DNA from: Longimicrobiaceae bacterium
GTDB lineage: Bacteria; Gemmatimonadota; Gemmatimonadetes; Longimicrobiales; Longimicrobiaceae
Direction of reading: 5' to 3'
Length of the DNA stretch: 64,000 nt
Assembly (NCBI GenBank): GCA_036375715.1
Contig: DASVBS010000079.1
Coordinates: forward strand, 85,292-149,291
A program made the position numbers and the translations under genes. Positions 43,291-51,095 of this stretch are shown here, in pieces. The notes beneath the pieces are model-generated. The model was not told the origin of the DNA and searched no databases. It worked only from the letters and a program-made list of their open reading frames with translations. Numbering within the stretch: the first letter of the stretch is position 1; each line of letters begins with the position of its first letter.

Positions 43291-45147
43291 CTAGACTGCC
43301 AGTGGATCAGGGGCGTCCTCCCCCGCCAGTTCCTCCCCGGGGTTCACGAAGCGATCGGTCTCCCAGGCGTACTGGCGGTCGTGCAGCTCGCGGTAGCGGC
43401 CGCCGAGGGCCATGAGCTCCGCGTGCGTCCCGCGCTCGACGATTCTCCCCTCCTCGAGCACGAGAATCTGGTCGGCGCTGCGAATCGTCGACAGGCGGTG
43501 CGCGATCACGAAGGTGGTTCGTCCGTGCCGCAGCCGACGGAGGCCGTCCTGGATCATTGCCTCACTCTCGCTGTCCAGGCTGCTCGTGGCCTCGTCGAGG
43601 ATGAGGATGCGCGGGTCGGCCAGGATCGCCCGCGCGATGGCGATGCGCTGGCGCTGGCCACCGGAGAGCTTGATTCCGCGCTCACCCACGATCGTGTCGT
43701 AGCCGTCCGGGAAGCCGCGCACGAACTCGTCGCAGTGCGCGATGCGCGCGGCTTCCTCCACCTCTTCCTGAGACGCGTCCGGTCGGGCGAAGCGGATGTT
43801 GTCGTAGACTGTGCCGTCGAAGAGGAAGTTCTCCTGCAGCACCACGCCCAGTTGGGTCCGGTAATCGCGGAGTCGAACGTTCTCGAGGTTGTGACCGTCC
43901 ACGATCACCGAGCCGGTCATTGGGCGATTGAACGCCATCACCAGGCTGATGAGCGTGCTCTTTCCCGAGCCGCTCGAGCCGACGAGCGCGGTGGTGGATC
44001 CGGCGGGTGCCCGGAAACTGACGTTGCGGAGCACCGGCACGCCCGGAGTGTACTCAAATGAGACATCCCGGAACTCCACCTCTCCCTCGATCCGTCCGAG
44101 CGGCGACCGCCCGTGGTCCTCGTCGGCCTCGGTAGACATCTGCATGATCTCGCGGATGCGGTCGAGACCGGCGAAAGCCTCGCTGATCTGCGTGCCGATC
44201 GACGCGATCTGGATGATCGGCGCGGCCATCAAGCCGGTAAAGATGACGTAGGAGAAGAGGCCCCCGATGGTCATCTCGCCGCTGGCGAGCGAGCGGCCGC
44301 CGATCAGGATCACCAGCACGCCGATTGCCCCCACGACCACCGTGCCGAACGCGCCGACGGCGGATGTCCCGGTGATGGTGCTGGCGATATTGCGAAAGAG
44401 CCGGTGGGCACCGCGGGTGAAGACCCGATCCTCGCGCTTCTCGGTGCTGTATGCCTTGATGATGCGGATGCCGCCCAGAGTCTCCGCCAGCCGGCCGGTA
44501 ACTTCGGCGTTGATCGCGCCGCGCTCGCGGAAGATCGGGCGCAGGCGCGAGAAGGCCAGGCTCATCGTGGCCCCGAAGACGATCAGTAGCACCAGGATGG
44601 CAATGGTCAAACGCCAGTTGATCCAGAACAGCCAGACCAACGCAAACAGCGAGGTGAGAACGCTTCCCACGAGCTGGATGATCCCGGTCCCCACCAGGTT
44701 CCGGATGCCTTCGGCATCGGTCATGATGCGGGAGATGAGGATCCCGGTTTGTGTGCTGTCGAAGAAGCGAACCGGCAGGCGGACTACCCGGGCCTCCACC
44801 TTGCGACGCATCCGCGTGATGGCCCGTTGTCCGGTGACGCTGATCACCTGCGAGTTCAGGAACGCGGTGAGGGCCTGGACGAGCGTAGCCGCGCCGACCG
44901 CCCCCGCGAGGGGCAGGAGCAGATCTGTCCGTCCCCTGCCGATAACATCATCGAGGAAGTACTTCGAGCTGGCAGGCGTGACGAGGCCGGCGGCGCGGCT
45001 GACCAACATCAGCAAGAAGCCGATCGCGAGGTGCTTCCTGTGTTCGCGTAGCAGGTCGCGCGCTTCGCGCCAGACGACGGCGGCGGAAGGCCGCTTCTTC
45101 GTCGCGCCTGTGGGCGCCGCGAGCGCGGATCCTTGCGGTTGGGCCAT
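43291..45147 (-). CDS. ABC exporter, fused membrane and ATPase domains
   Basis: 618 residues from ATG 45147. The N-terminal type-1 exporter domain has six membrane helices (about 40-330), and the ATPase has Walker A GSSGSGKST, Q-loop VVLQENFLFDG, signature LSGGQRQRIAIARA, Walker B ILILDEATSSLDSES and H-loop FVIAHRLST. The order and length match MsbA/MDR-type half-transporters that work as homodimers and export lipids or drugs. The substrate is unknown. It is divergent from the small lipoprotein gene at 45274. Confidence 0.94.
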   Translation of the reverse strand: MAQPQGSALAAPTGATKKRPSAAVVWREARDLLREHRKHLAIGFLLMLVSRAAGLVTPASSKYFLDDVIGRGRTDLLLPLAGAVGAATLVQALTAFLNSQVISVTGQRAITRMRRKVEARVVRLPVRFFDSTQTGILISRIMTDAEGIRNLVGTGIIQLVGSVLTSLFALVWLFWINWRLTIAILVLLIVFGATMSLAFSRLRPIFRERGAINAEVTGRLAETLGGIRIIKAYSTEKREDRVFTRGAHRLFRNIASTITGTSAVGAFGTVVVGAIGVLVILIGGRSLASGEMTIGGLFSYVIFTGLMAAPIIQIASIGTQISEAFAGLDRIREIMQMSTEADEDHGRSPLGRIEGEVEFRDVSFEYTPGVPVLRNVSFRAPAGSTTALVGSSGSGKSTLISLVMAFNRPMTGSVIVDGHNLENVRLRDYRTQLGVVLQENFLFDGTVYDNIRFARPDASQEEVEEAARIAHCDEFVRGFPDGYDTIVGERGIKLSGGQRQRIAIARAILADPRILILDEATSSLDSESEAMIQDGLRRLRHGRTTFVIAHRLSTIRSADQILVLEEGRIVERGTHAELMALGGRYRELHDRQYAWETDRFVNPGEELAGEDAPDPLAV

Positions 45148-45273
45148 GAGCAATCCTTCATTGGGTTCGGTGCCCGCGCCCCGACGGGGCGCGTCGGCAC
45201 TCCTACACTGCACCTCTCGTCTTGTGTCGTCTGCGCCGGGAGGCCTCCACGTTCTTCGGGAATGGACTCATCG

Positions 45274-45807
45274 ATGAAGCGGAATCTGATTCTTCTGACT
45301 CTGGGCCTCGCCGCGTGCGGAACGCCCGCCCCGCCCCCGGGTCCGGGACCCACGGTGGTCACGCCGACGATGCTGCAGCCGCCGCCCGTTTATGCCCTCA
45401 TCGGGCATCGCGACAGGCTGGAGCTCACCTCGCAGCAGATCGAGCAGCTCGACTCCATCGCGGTCGACCTCGAGCAGAAGAACTCGGACCTCATCGACGA
45501 GCTGGAGGAACGCGCTGTCCCGACCCGGAACCGGATGGGGATGGTGCTCGACGAGGAGGGAACGCCGATTCTCGAGCAGATCCGCGACAACAACCGCGCC
45601 GCCAGCGAGGCGGTGGGCAGGCTTCTCTCCACCACACAGCAGGCAGAGGCCTGCGAGCTGTTCAGCCTCAACAATCGGCGGCGGGAGCGTCCGCGGATAC
45701 GCGGTGCGGATGAGGAGGAGGCGGACAGCATCTGGCAGATGCTCGAAACCCGCGTCTGGCCCTGGTGCGGCCAGTCGAGCAGGGCGGAGGCAGATACGGC
45801 GCCCTGA
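45274..45807 (+). CDS. Lipoprotein with Spy/LTXXQ-like helices
   Basis: 177 residues from ATG 45274 (ATG 45262 is an alternative). A lipoprotein signal (NLILLTLGLAACG) is followed by a proline-rich linker and helical sequence containing LELTSQQIEQLDSIAVDLEQ, reminiscent of the LTxxQ repeats of Spy/CpxP-type periplasmic chaperones. The similarity is short, so it is a suggestion. A good hairpin with GC stem and T-run follows at 45901. Confidence 0.7.
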   Translation: MKRNLILLTLGLAACGTPAPPPGPGPTVVTPTMLQPPPVYALIGHRDRLELTSQQIEQLDSIAVDLEQKNSDLIDELEERAVPTRNRMGMVLDEEGTPILEQIRDNNRAASEAVGRLLSTTQQAEACELFSLNNRRRERPRIRGADEEEADSIWQMLETRVWPWCGQSSRAEADTAP

Positions 45808-45900
45808 CGCTCGGGAGCTGTCGCGGCGCCTCAAGACAGCATGGTGAAAAAGCTGGGGATTCAGGTCGCCCTGCGAGGAGGGCGGACGCCCTCGGCGAAA

Positions 45901-45933
45901 CCCCCGGTCGGTCCCACACGCCGCCGGGGGTTT
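45901..45933. terminator. Bidirectional hairpin terminator
   Basis: CCCCCGG (45901-45907) and CCGGGGG (45924-45930) form a 7-bp stem followed on the plus strand by TTT; on the minus strand the sequence following the stem also begins with TTT. It separates the convergent lipoprotein and CAP genes. Confidence 0.65.
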
Positions 45934-45940
45934 GCCTCCC

Positions 45941-46540
45941 TCAATCGCTTCGCTCCGTCTCGGGCGCGCGCCGCACGAAGATCTGGGTGAAGTAGTAGAG
46001 CCCGTCCTGGGCGCGGGCCGCACCGATCCCGGTATCGGTGAAATCGCCCTCGATGTTCTCGCGGTGTCTCGAGCTGGCGAGCCAGTCGTCGACCACCCTC
46101 GCGGCGAGCCGGTCGCCCGATCGGCTGTCATAGGCGACGTTCTCTGCCATGGACGCCAGGGGAAGGAAGCTACGGACGGCGCTTGCCCGCGCGTCAAAAC
46201 CCTGGTGTCCAAAGGGAATTCGCCCGCTGGCCATGGCGCGGCTGTGCGCGCGCGCAACGTCGGCGATGCGAGGATCCCACCGCAGGGGGGGCAGGCCCCG
46301 CTCCGTGCGCCGCGCGTTTACGAGTTGGTGGATGCGGGTCTCCAGTCTCTGCGCCGCCGGGGTGGATACGGGCGCGGGATCAGCCGGTTGGGCGGGAAGA
46401 GGGTCTCGCGCCGCCGGGACCTCCGGTGGCGTGGCACAGGCGGTCAGCAACAGCAGGGGGGCCAGAGCTGCGCGCGAAGCGCTGACGAGCAATCCCGCGG
46501 TGGTCGTCCACTCCCAACCGTAACGCGCTCCAGGGCGCAT
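45941..46540 (-). CDS. CAP/SCP domain lipoprotein
   Basis: 199 residues from ATG 46540, with GGGAGAGG upstream; a GTG at 46561 is less likely. The lipobox is in APLLLLTACA. The CAP domain (about 70-190) shows LVNARRTERGLPPLRWDPRI, ARAHSRAMASG, FGHQGFDAR, MAENVAYD and SSRHRENIEGDFTDTGIG, the standard bacterial SCP/PR-1 pattern with its two histidines and glutamate. Bacterial CAP proteins are secreted and mostly of unknown activity. Confidence 0.9.
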   Translation of the reverse strand: MRPGARYGWEWTTTAGLLVSASRAALAPLLLLTACATPPEVPAARDPLPAQPADPAPVSTPAAQRLETRIHQLVNARRTERGLPPLRWDPRIADVARAHSRAMASGRIPFGHQGFDARASAVRSFLPLASMAENVAYDSRSGDRLAARVVDDWLASSRHRENIEGDFTDTGIGAARAQDGLYYFTQIFVRRAPETERSD

Positions 46541-46601
46541 CTCGATTCCTCTCCCTTCCACGAGGTGGATCGACCACCGAATCAGCTCACCGGATCGGCG
46601 A

Positions 46602-47063
46602 TCAGCCTTTCAGCACGTCGAGGAGCTCCTGGGCGTGGCCCTCGGGTTTGACGCCGCGGTACACCTGCTCGATCCTCCCGTCCTCCCCGATCAGGAAGGT
46701 GGAGCGCTCCACGCCCATGAACTCGTTGCCAAACATCTGCTTCTTCTTCCATACGCCGTAGGCCTCGGCGACGCGGTGGTCCTCGTCCGCCAGCAGGGTG
46801 AAGGGCAGCGAGTACTTGTCGTGGAAGGCTCGAACGTCCTTGACGCTATCGGGACTCACCCCGAGGATCACCGCACCCCGCTCGCGAATCTGCGGCTGCA
46901 GGTCACGGAATTCGCACGCCTGCGCGGTGCAGCCCGGCGTGTCCGCGCGAGGATAGAAGTAGAGTATCACGCGCTGACCGCGCAGGTCGGACAGGGTCAC
47001 CTTGGACCCGTCGTGGGCGGTCAGCGTGAAGTCGGGCGCCATCTGGTTCTGCAAGGGGTCCAC
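46602..47063 (-). CDS. bcp: Thioredoxin-dependent peroxiredoxin, Bcp type
   Basis: 153 residues from GTG 47063, preferred because GGAGG lies five bases upstream; GTG 47069 is in the same frame. It reduces hydrogen peroxide and organic peroxides. PRADTPGCTAQACEFRD carries the peroxidatic cysteine and the resolving cysteine five residues later, the Bcp/PrxQ arrangement. Other marks are MAPDFTLTAHDG, VILYFYP, GVSPDSV and GVERSTFLIGEDG. Confidence 0.95.
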   Translation of the reverse strand: MDPLQNQMAPDFTLTAHDGSKVTLSDLRGQRVILYFYPRADTPGCTAQACEFRDLQPQIRERGAVILGVSPDSVKDVRAFHDKYSLPFTLLADEDHRVAEAYGVWKKKQMFGNEFMGVERSTFLIGEDGRIEQVYRGVKPEGHAQELLDVLKG

Positions 47064-47134
47064 GAACACCTCCAGATACGAAGCGATTCATCGGTTTGCC
47101 GGTGTGGCCGAGCTGCGCAAGAGGTGGACCCCCC

Positions 47135-48871
47135 TCAACCCTCTCGTCCCCGCCGCATGACGACCGCGAACACGAACCAGACCAGCGAAACGATCCACAA
47201 GCCGTAGAGGACGATCCGAACCGGGTGGAAGATGATCTCCTCGATCACCGGTTGAGGTGCTCCCACTCTGGCGAGCACCACGCGGCTGATCTGCTCCACG
47301 GTGAACCAACCCCAGAGCACTCCGGCCCACGCCATCCCGATGCGCTTGGGGAGCGATGGGGCGAGCTCGGCAGGGAGAAAGCGAGCGTTCAGATAGCCGA
47401 TCACCAGCGCGAAGGCGTACATGCTGGCGATGGTGAACGGCCCGGCGATCAGCACCAGGAAGTTGGGCTGGAGGGCCTCCACCGCCGCGCCGCCCGACCA
47501 GGAGGCGAGCACGATCGCCATCGAGGCGGCAACCAGAACGGTCAGGAAGAACAGGAAGGTCCGTTTGAGCGTCCAGAAGCTCGTCTTTCGGCCGTAACGC
47601 TCGTAGAAGATGGTCCCCGCGATGCGCGTGACCGTGTCCACGATCCCCACCTGGGTGGAGAAGAGGACGAGCGCCCCGCCCAGCAGGAAAGCGATCTTCA
47701 GCCAGGCACCGGCGATCTGCTCGAGCGCGTCTCCCTGCAGCCTCACCATCCCGGAAAGATCTCCCGCCAGATCCACGTTCCCGGTTCCCAGGGTGGAGGT
47801 CACCAGCATGCTGGTGATCACTACGCTGAGAATGATCAGGAGCACGAAGGTGGTGAACAGCTCGTATCGGGCGACCTTCATCCAGGCGAGGAAGCGCGCC
47901 AGAGCAGTCGGCTCCGCGCGAGGATCGAACACGTAGCCGGTAGGGCTGACATCCTCGTTCCGGCCACGAATTCCCGCGATTCGTCCCTGGTAGGTGGCCA
48001 TGCCGAAGCCCTTGTCACGCAGCCAGAGCGATTGCACCAGCAGGAGTGTCCCTCCGGATCCTGCGTAAGCCACTGCCACCAGCAGCGTGGGGAACTGAGC
48101 CCCGGTAAGCAAGGCCGCCGGCGCCTGCCCGATCGAGGCGGCGCCCAGCAGCAGGTCGGCGACGTCGGAGGGAAGAACGCCCGCGACCAGCAGGGCTATG
48201 AGCAGGAGGGGGAAGAAGCCCAGCACCAGGTAGATCTCGAAGCGTTCCAGGGCGTTGTAGACGATCGTAGAGCCGGCGAGCCCGATGTAGGTGATCGCCA
48301 GCATCAGCAGCGCCAGCGGCTGCCACGTGATTCCGCGCCCGGTGATCTCGGTGACGATGCCGGCCGTGAACTCGGCAGATTGCGAGGCCCATCCCGGCCA
48401 GAAGAACGAGATGAGCGTGGCCGCCAGGAAGAACCAGGGCCAGAAGGCAAAGCGATCCAGACGCGCCATCCCGGCGAAAACCGACTCTCCGGTGGCGATG
48501 GTCCAGCGCTCGATCTCGTGGATCACCACGAACTGGGTCAACACTCCCACCCAGAACAGCCACCAGATCTGATAGCCGTTGACCGCGATGAGATTCGGCC
48601 AGAGCAGAAACTCTCCTGCTCCCAGCCCCATTCCCAGAGCGATGATGGAGGGCCCGACCAGGTGCGCCAGTCGCGGTACTCGCGGAACTTCGTTCCAGAC
48701 GCGGTAAGGGGGGCCGTTCCCGCGTACAGGGAAGGGCGGCGCGTCCGGAGCGACGGGCAGGTCTGCTTCCGGCAGTGGTCGGTAAACGCCTTCGCGGTAC
48801 CGTCGTCCCTCCTCATCGGTGGCAGCAATCTCGCTTTGAGGGAGGTCCGGCGCGCGGAGGGTCTGGCTCAT
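47135..48871 (-). CDS. Nramp-related membrane transporter lacking metal-site motifs
   Basis: 578 residues from ATG 48871. An about 75-residue cytosolic N-terminus leads to about 11-12 membrane helices. The first helix reads GPSIIALGMGLGAGEFLLWP, aligned where Nramp/MntH proteins have the metal-coordinating DPGN, and the sixth reads AYAGSGGTLLLVQSLWLRDK, where Nramps have MPH. Overall fold similarity to Nramp is clear, but metal-ligand residues are absent, so Mn2+/Fe2+ transport is doubtful. The length is about 150 residues above MntH, with an extended cytosolic loop (about 285-335). Confidence 0.82.
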   Translation of the reverse strand: MSQTLRAPDLPQSEIAATDEEGRRYREGVYRPLPEADLPVAPDAPPFPVRGNGPPYRVWNEVPRVPRLAHLVGPSIIALGMGLGAGEFLLWPNLIAVNGYQIWWLFWVGVLTQFVVIHEIERWTIATGESVFAGMARLDRFAFWPWFFLAATLISFFWPGWASQSAEFTAGIVTEITGRGITWQPLALLMLAITYIGLAGSTIVYNALERFEIYLVLGFFPLLLIALLVAGVLPSDVADLLLGAASIGQAPAALLTGAQFPTLLVAVAYAGSGGTLLLVQSLWLRDKGFGMATYQGRIAGIRGRNEDVSPTGYVFDPRAEPTALARFLAWMKVARYELFTTFVLLIILSVVITSMLVTSTLGTGNVDLAGDLSGMVRLQGDALEQIAGAWLKIAFLLGGALVLFSTQVGIVDTVTRIAGTIFYERYGRKTSFWTLKRTFLFFLTVLVAASMAIVLASWSGGAAVEALQPNFLVLIAGPFTIASMYAFALVIGYLNARFLPAELAPSLPKRIGMAWAGVLWGWFTVEQISRVVLARVGAPQPVIEEIIFHPVRIVLYGLWIVSLVWFVFAVVMRRGREG

Positions 48872-49034
48872 CGACTGACTCCGGGAAGGGGGTTCGTGGC
48901 TAGGTCGCGCCCCCATTGTGCTGACGCGACCGGTGCCGCGCAATCCGTCGAACCGTCAGTTAGCCGGTGTTTGGCGCGTTGACTGCGGGGCTGTGGAAGG
49001 TCCCTGGTCGAATTCATCGGATAAGGACCGTGAC

Positions 49035-49508
49035 ATGTGGAAGCACGTTTTGCTGATAGCCAGTGCCGTAGCCGTATTGGTCGTGACGACGGGTTGCGGG
49101 CTCTCGGCGACGAAGAACGAGGATGCAGCGCGGCAAGAACTCGCTCGCCATCGGAGCCTGTGGCAGTCGCAGAAGTTGCAGAACTATCGATACGTGGGCA
49201 GACGTACCTGCTTCTGCCCACGCGAGGTAGTGGATCCCGTCGTGGTTGAAGTGCGTGGGGATTCGGTCGCCTCCGCGACTTACCAGCAGACCGGCGAACC
49301 CGCCGCGGCTCGCTACGCTGGGCTCTGGCCGACGCTCGAGGGAGTCTTCGGAATCGTCGAGGAGGCGCTCGAGCGGGACGCCGCCAGCGTCCAGGTGGAG
49401 TACGATGCCGAACGGGGATATCCGCGTTCGATCACCATCGATTACGTCGAAGGAGCGGTCGACGACGAGCTCCGCTATACCGTGGAGGAGTTCGAACCCC
49501 TCCCGTGA
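49035..49508 (+). CDS. DUF6174 domain lipoprotein
   Basis: 157 residues. The signal AVAVLVVTTGCG has a lipobox cysteine. The mature part contains WQSQKLQNYRYVGRRTCFCP, a tyrosine-rich YRY motif with CxC, and ends GYPRSITIDYVEGAVDDELRY, features of DUF6174 proteins, whose function is unknown. ATG 49035 has AAGGA upstream. It stands alone, convergent with the next gene. Confidence 0.82.
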   Translation: MWKHVLLIASAVAVLVVTTGCGLSATKNEDAARQELARHRSLWQSQKLQNYRYVGRRTCFCPREVVDPVVVEVRGDSVASATYQQTGEPAAARYAGLWPTLEGVFGIVEEALERDAASVQVEYDAERGYPRSITIDYVEGAVDDELRYTVEEFEPLP

Positions 49509-49539
49509 GCGAGAGATTTCCCGCGAGCGGGATCCCCGG

Positions 49540-49989
49540 TCAGCGCGGAGCGCAGGCAGTGAGCAATGCCCGCGCTTCGCGCTTCGCCAGGTCGGTAGGG
49601 GAGGCACGCTCCAGCGTTCCTTCGCCGACCGAGAGCATTCCCGCGGTCGCCTCGATGGTGTTCCCCTGAGGATAAGGGCGGGTGTAGACGAAGACGGTGA
49701 GCTCGTCGTAACGCGTTCGCTTTCCTCCCGCCAGGCCTACGGTGATCAGGTCGGTGGCCGCGGCCGCGCTCCGCCGCGCAGTCTCGACCAGGCCAGTGAT
49801 CTCTCGTCGGCCCTGTACCAGGAGGCCAACCGAGTCCTGCAGCTCGACGGTGTAGCCGAGCCGCTTCATCACGTCCACCGCGCACGCGTAGGCGTGGTCC
49901 AGGGGCATCGGGGTGCTCCGCGTATAGGAGCGGATGCCGCTGCACGCCGCGACCAAGGCGAGACTGGTGACGAGTGCGAGGCGTTTCAT
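49540..49989 (-). CDS. Small lipoprotein of unknown function
   Basis: 149 residues with a lipoprotein signal (LALVTSLALVAACS). The mature part begins with helix HAYACAVDVMKRLGYTVELQ and continues with beta-strand-rich sequence (LTVFVYTRPYPQGNTIEATA), similar in plan to small periplasmic domains with an alpha-beta fold. I do not recognise a family. It is 45 bases downstream of the epimerase gene on the same strand. Confidence 0.75.
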   Translation of the reverse strand: MKRLALVTSLALVAACSGIRSYTRSTPMPLDHAYACAVDVMKRLGYTVELQDSVGLLVQGRREITGLVETARRSAAAATDLITVGLAGGKRTRYDELTVFVYTRPYPQGNTIEATAGMLSVGEGTLERASPTDLAKREARALLTACAPR

Positions 49990-50034
49990 CGAGCGCTCTA
50001 TCCTCTGGCTAGGCGGAAGGAACTGCGGACTGCG

Positions 50035-50970
50035 TCAGCTGGAGGAATGAAAGATTGCGTGGAGCGCCCGATCGAGAGTCGGGTGCAGGAACTGGAAACC
50101 GGATTCGAGAAGCCGCTTCGGGCGAACCCGCTGGTTTGCGAGGATCGTTCCGATGGCCATCTCGCCATACACGGCCCGGAGGGCTAGCTCCGGTACCACC
50201 ATCCAGGTCGGGCGGCGCAGCGCACGCCCCAACTCCTCTGTAAACGCGGCGTTGCTGACAGGTTCCGGCGCCACGACGTTGCAGGGGCCGCGGAGCGAGC
50301 GATTCTCAAGTGCGAAATGGATCGCGCGGACGGCATCGGGGAGGGAAACCCAGCTCATCCACTGCCGCCCGCTCCCCAGTCGCCCACCCACTCCCAAGCG
50401 GAAGGCGGGAAGCATCCGCCGGAGCGCGCCTCCGTGGCTTGCCAGCACGATCCCGAAGCGCGGGTGGACGACTCGGATCCCCGCTTCTCGCGCGGGGGCG
50501 GCGGCCTCCTCCCATGCCACGCCGAGTTGGGCCAGGAAGTCGGTGCCGGGCGCACTCTCCTCCTCGAGGATCTCATCGCCCCGATCGGCACCATAATATC
50601 CGATCGCCGACCCCGAGACGAGCACCTCCGGCGGTGCTGTCAGCGTGGCCAGGCCCTGCGCGAGCACCCGGGTGCCCCGAACGCGGCTGTCCCAGAGCCG
50701 CCGCTTGGCCTGGTCGGTCCAGCGCTGGTCGATCGTCTCGCCCGCGAGATGCACCACCCCGGCGACGCCTTCCAGCGCCTTTGCCTCGAGCTCGCCGGTT
50801 TCAGGGTCCCAACGCACCTCGCTCTCATCACGAGGCGGCCGTCGTACCAGGCGCAGGATCCGATACCCTTCCCTGCTCAGCAGCTCAACCAGCGCGCTGC
50901 CAAGAAAGCCGCTCGCGCCGGTCACCCCGATGACCGGCCTCCCCTGGCTGCGGGGCTGGGTCTGGTTCAC
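50035..50970 (-). CDS. TIGR01777 family NAD(P)-dependent epimerase
   Basis: 311 residues, near the family's usual 300. Extended short-chain dehydrogenase fold with the nucleotide loop GVTGASGFLGSALVELL, VVHLAGETIDQRWT, SGSAIGYYG, WMSWVSLPDAVRAIHFAL and a C-terminal DUF1731-type domain (ALRAVYGEMAIGTILANQRV then KRLLESGFQFLHPTL). The family includes YfcH and cell-division inhibitor SulA-like proteins of plants; the physiological substrate is unknown. Confidence 0.93.
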   Translation of the reverse strand: MNQTQPRSQGRPVIGVTGASGFLGSALVELLSREGYRILRLVRRPPRDESEVRWDPETGELEAKALEGVAGVVHLAGETIDQRWTDQAKRRLWDSRVRGTRVLAQGLATLTAPPEVLVSGSAIGYYGADRGDEILEEESAPGTDFLAQLGVAWEEAAAPAREAGIRVVHPRFGIVLASHGGALRRMLPAFRLGVGGRLGSGRQWMSWVSLPDAVRAIHFALENRSLRGPCNVVAPEPVSNAAFTEELGRALRRPTWMVVPELALRAVYGEMAIGTILANQRVRPKRLLESGFQFLHPTLDRALHAIFHSSS

Positions 50971-51095
50971 TCGTTCGTCTCCGAGCAGAGCCTATCGTGC
51001 CGGAGGATGTTGGTTAGGACCACCCATCCTCAGATCACACCCGCAGATTACCGCCGCCGAAAGACGAGCACTGCAAAGTCCGGAGACCGGTGCCG

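Noticed and set aside
47096..48982. 628-codon plus-strand frame opposite the Nramp-like gene
   Set aside because: Highly polar Gln/His/Arg-rich shadow; the minus strand encodes a multi-helix membrane protein.
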